A stretch of 7,365 bases of DNA. Source: Ignavibacteria bacterium UBA6688 (GTDB lineage: Bacteria; Bacteroidota; Ignavibacteria; UBA10030). Each line of letters opens with the position of its first letter. Positions within the stretch are counted from its first letter, which is position 1. The notes under the pieces are model-generated. The model was given only the letters and a program-made list of their open reading frames with translations. It did not search any database and was not told where the DNA came from. Made by a program: the position numbers and the translations under genes. Location: positions 4,309-11,673 of the forward strand of contig DKJQ01000316.1 of assembly GCA_002454845.1 (NCBI GenBank), in the 5' to 3' direction. Of the stretch, positions 6,930 through 7,365 are shown piece after piece.

Positions 6930-6984
6930 AAAAAAACCTCTTTTGACTTTTTTCATCCCGGGAGGGAAAGAGTCAGAAGAGGTT
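6930..6984 (-). terminator. Rho-independent terminator of the SAM riboswitch
   Basis: On the minus strand AACCTCTTCTGACT (6984 to 6971) pairs with AGTCAAAAGAGGTT (6948 to 6935): 14 positions with a single C-A mismatch, followed directly by seven T (6936 to 6930). It stands 33 nt before the tusA ATG. It lies just after the S-box aptamer, as expected of an expression platform that stops transcription when SAM is bound. Read on the plus strand, the same hairpin is followed by five T, so weak termination in that direction is possible. Confidence 0.92.
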
Positions 6985-7008
6985 TTTGGAGTTCAAAATC
7001 CATCTTCT
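6975..7008 (-). promoter_or_regulatory. Antiterminator helix of the SAM riboswitch
   Basis: AGAAGATGG (7008 to 7000), which starts inside the 3' strand of aptamer helix P1, can pair with CCTCTTCT (6982 to 6975) in the 5' arm of the terminator. This gives eight base pairs with one bulged U and a loop of about 17 nt. It competes with both P1 and the terminator, so without SAM it would keep transcription going. The pairing is seen in the sequence; its use is inferred from S-box mechanism. Confidence 0.6.
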
Positions 7009-7149
7009 CTCATCTTTCCCCGCCCCGAATGATTCCGGGGCCTTGCTCACATTGCTGTGAGGTAGGGCAGGAGTTAGCACCTGGCGTCTTTTGGACCGGT
7101 TGCTACGGCGTCATCGGGCCTGTTTCCCTCGACCGTTCTCGATAAGAGA
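7006..7149 (-). promoter_or_regulatory. SAM-I (S-box) riboswitch aptamer
   Basis: The minus strand shows the S-box landmarks in order: TCTCTTATC (7149 to 7141) forming the 9-bp helix P1 with GATGAGAGA (7014 to 7006), then GAGGGA (7130 to 7125), GGCCCGATGA (7120 to 7111), GTAGCAACC (7106 to 7098), AGGTGCTAACTCC (7082 to 7070) and AAAGATGAGAG at the 3' end. The P4 region is longer than usual and contains two hairpins: CTCACA-GCAA-TGTGAG (7061 to 7046) and CCCCG/CGGGG (7040 to 7023). S-box RNAs bind S-adenosylmethionine and switch off sulfur and methionine genes. The terminator and antiterminator follow at once, and tusA starts 110 nt beyond the aptamer. Confidence 0.96.
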
Positions 7150-7177
7150 TTCGTATGTCGTAGTTCGAAATGCAGTC

Positions 7178-7202
7178 AGCCCGTCGACGTGGTCGAAGGG
7201 CT
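7178..7202 (-). other. Leader hairpin upstream of the riboswitch, with an alternative pairing
   Basis: AGCCC/GGGCT plus CGAC/GTCG form a 9-bp hairpin with a small internal loop. Its 5' side contains GCCCTTCG (7201 to 7194), which is perfectly complementary to CGAAGGGC (7248 to 7241) upstream, so the two pairings exclude each other. A further small hairpin, GTCTG-AAC-CAGAC, lies between at 7222-7234. No run of T follows, so this is not a terminator by itself. Confidence 0.35.
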
Positions 7203-7208
7203 TTGGCT

Positions 7209-7301
7209 TTACCGACTCCTTGTCTGGTTCAGACCCATGTGCCCTTCGTATGGGATGCTACAACACATACAGGGACACATCGAGTATTGGAAGTTGGTCA
7301 T
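7209..7301 (-). CDS. Possible cysteine-rich leader peptide (30 residues)
   Basis: A short frame between promoter and riboswitch would encode MTNFQYSMCPCMCCSIPYEG followed by HMGLNQTRSR. Four of residues 9-14 are cysteine and two of residues 8-12 are methionine, a dense run of sulfur amino acid codons in front of a sulfur operon. It would begin about 28 nt after the predicted transcription start. The ribosome site is weak (AAAG, 13 nt away), and short frames arise by chance, so the call is tentative. It might act as a cysteine-sensing attenuation peptide; no homologue is recognised. Confidence 0.22.
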   Translation of the reverse strand: MTNFQYSMCPCMCCSIPYEGHMGLNQTRSR

Positions 7302-7312
7302 AAGGATGATAC

Positions 7313-7326
7313 TTTACTTAAGTAAA
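7313..7326. repeat. Perfect 14-base palindrome near the transcription start (possible operator)
   Basis: TTTACTTAAGTAAA is fully self-complementary. It begins 9 nt after the -10 box, roughly +3 to +16 of the predicted transcript. A dimeric repressor bound here would block initiation or early elongation. No regulator is known from the window. Confidence 0.4.
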
Positions 7327-7335
7327 CTTGTTTTT

Positions 7336-7364
7336 AATATAACTTATCCACGAAGTCATGTCAA
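7336..7364 (-). promoter_or_regulatory. Predicted sigma70-type promoter of the tusA-metX operon
   Basis: TTGACA (7364 to 7359, full consensus) and TATATT (7341 to 7336, five of six) are separated by the optimal 17 bases. Transcription would start near 7329, giving a leader of about 430 nt containing the short frame, the SAM-I aptamer and the terminator. No equally good promoter is seen closer to the aptamer. The far end abuts the window edge, so any upstream elements are not visible. Confidence 0.72.
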
Positions 7365-7365
7365 G

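Noticed and set aside
6897..6956. N-terminal extension of TusA starting at an ATG at 6956
   Set aside because: That ATG lies inside the terminator hairpin, has no ribosome site, and would add 20 residues not found in the family. The ATG at 6896 has a good ribosome site.
7150..7252. Direct repeat TTCGTATG at 7150-7157 and 7245-7252
   Set aside because: Eight bases repeated twice is within chance, and no transposase, terminal repeats or attachment-site context is present.
7150..7310. Possible tRNA or other known structured RNA in the leader
   Set aside because: Several small hairpins are present, but no cloverleaf, T-loop signature or family consensus could be found apart from the S-box.

Overview
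The window is a bacterial chromosome segment of moderate GC content. Every convincing gene lies on the minus strand, so transcription runs from high to low coordinates. It holds two adjacent gene blocks. The first is a methionine/sulfur operon at about 4200-7365, with metX ending at 3059. The second is a pyrimidine and purine nucleoside salvage cluster from 2834 down to the left edge.

The sulfur operon starts with a near-consensus sigma70-type promoter (TTGACA, 17 bases, TATATT; 7336-7364). A perfect 14-base palindrome lies about where transcription would begin. A leader of roughly 430 nt follows. It carries a possible cysteine-rich short reading frame, a clear SAM-I (S-box) riboswitch at 7006-7149, and a Rho-independent terminator at 6930-6984 whose 5' arm can also form an antiterminator. 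The genes follow in the order tusA, a DsrE2-like gene, a YccU-type CoA-binding protein gene, metY and metX. TusA and DsrE2 proteins are cytoplasmic sulfur (persulfide) carriers. MetX activates homoserine and MetY inserts sulfur to give homocysteine. Placing the carriers first in a SAM-repressed metYX operon suggests they route sulfur into methionine synthesis; this is inference.

After a 224-base gap come cdd (cytidine deaminase), tdk (thymidine kinase), nupC (concentrative nucleoside transporter with the sequence pattern of the Na+-coupled type) and a purine nucleoside phosphorylase gene cut off by the window edge. These are closely spaced (3, 36 and 13 nt) and look like one operon for nucleoside import and salvage.

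The taxon cannot be fixed from this window. SAM-I control of metY-metX occurs in several phyla. The classical -35/-10 boxes argue mildly against Bacteroidota. No rRNA, tRNA, CRISPR array or mobile element was seen.
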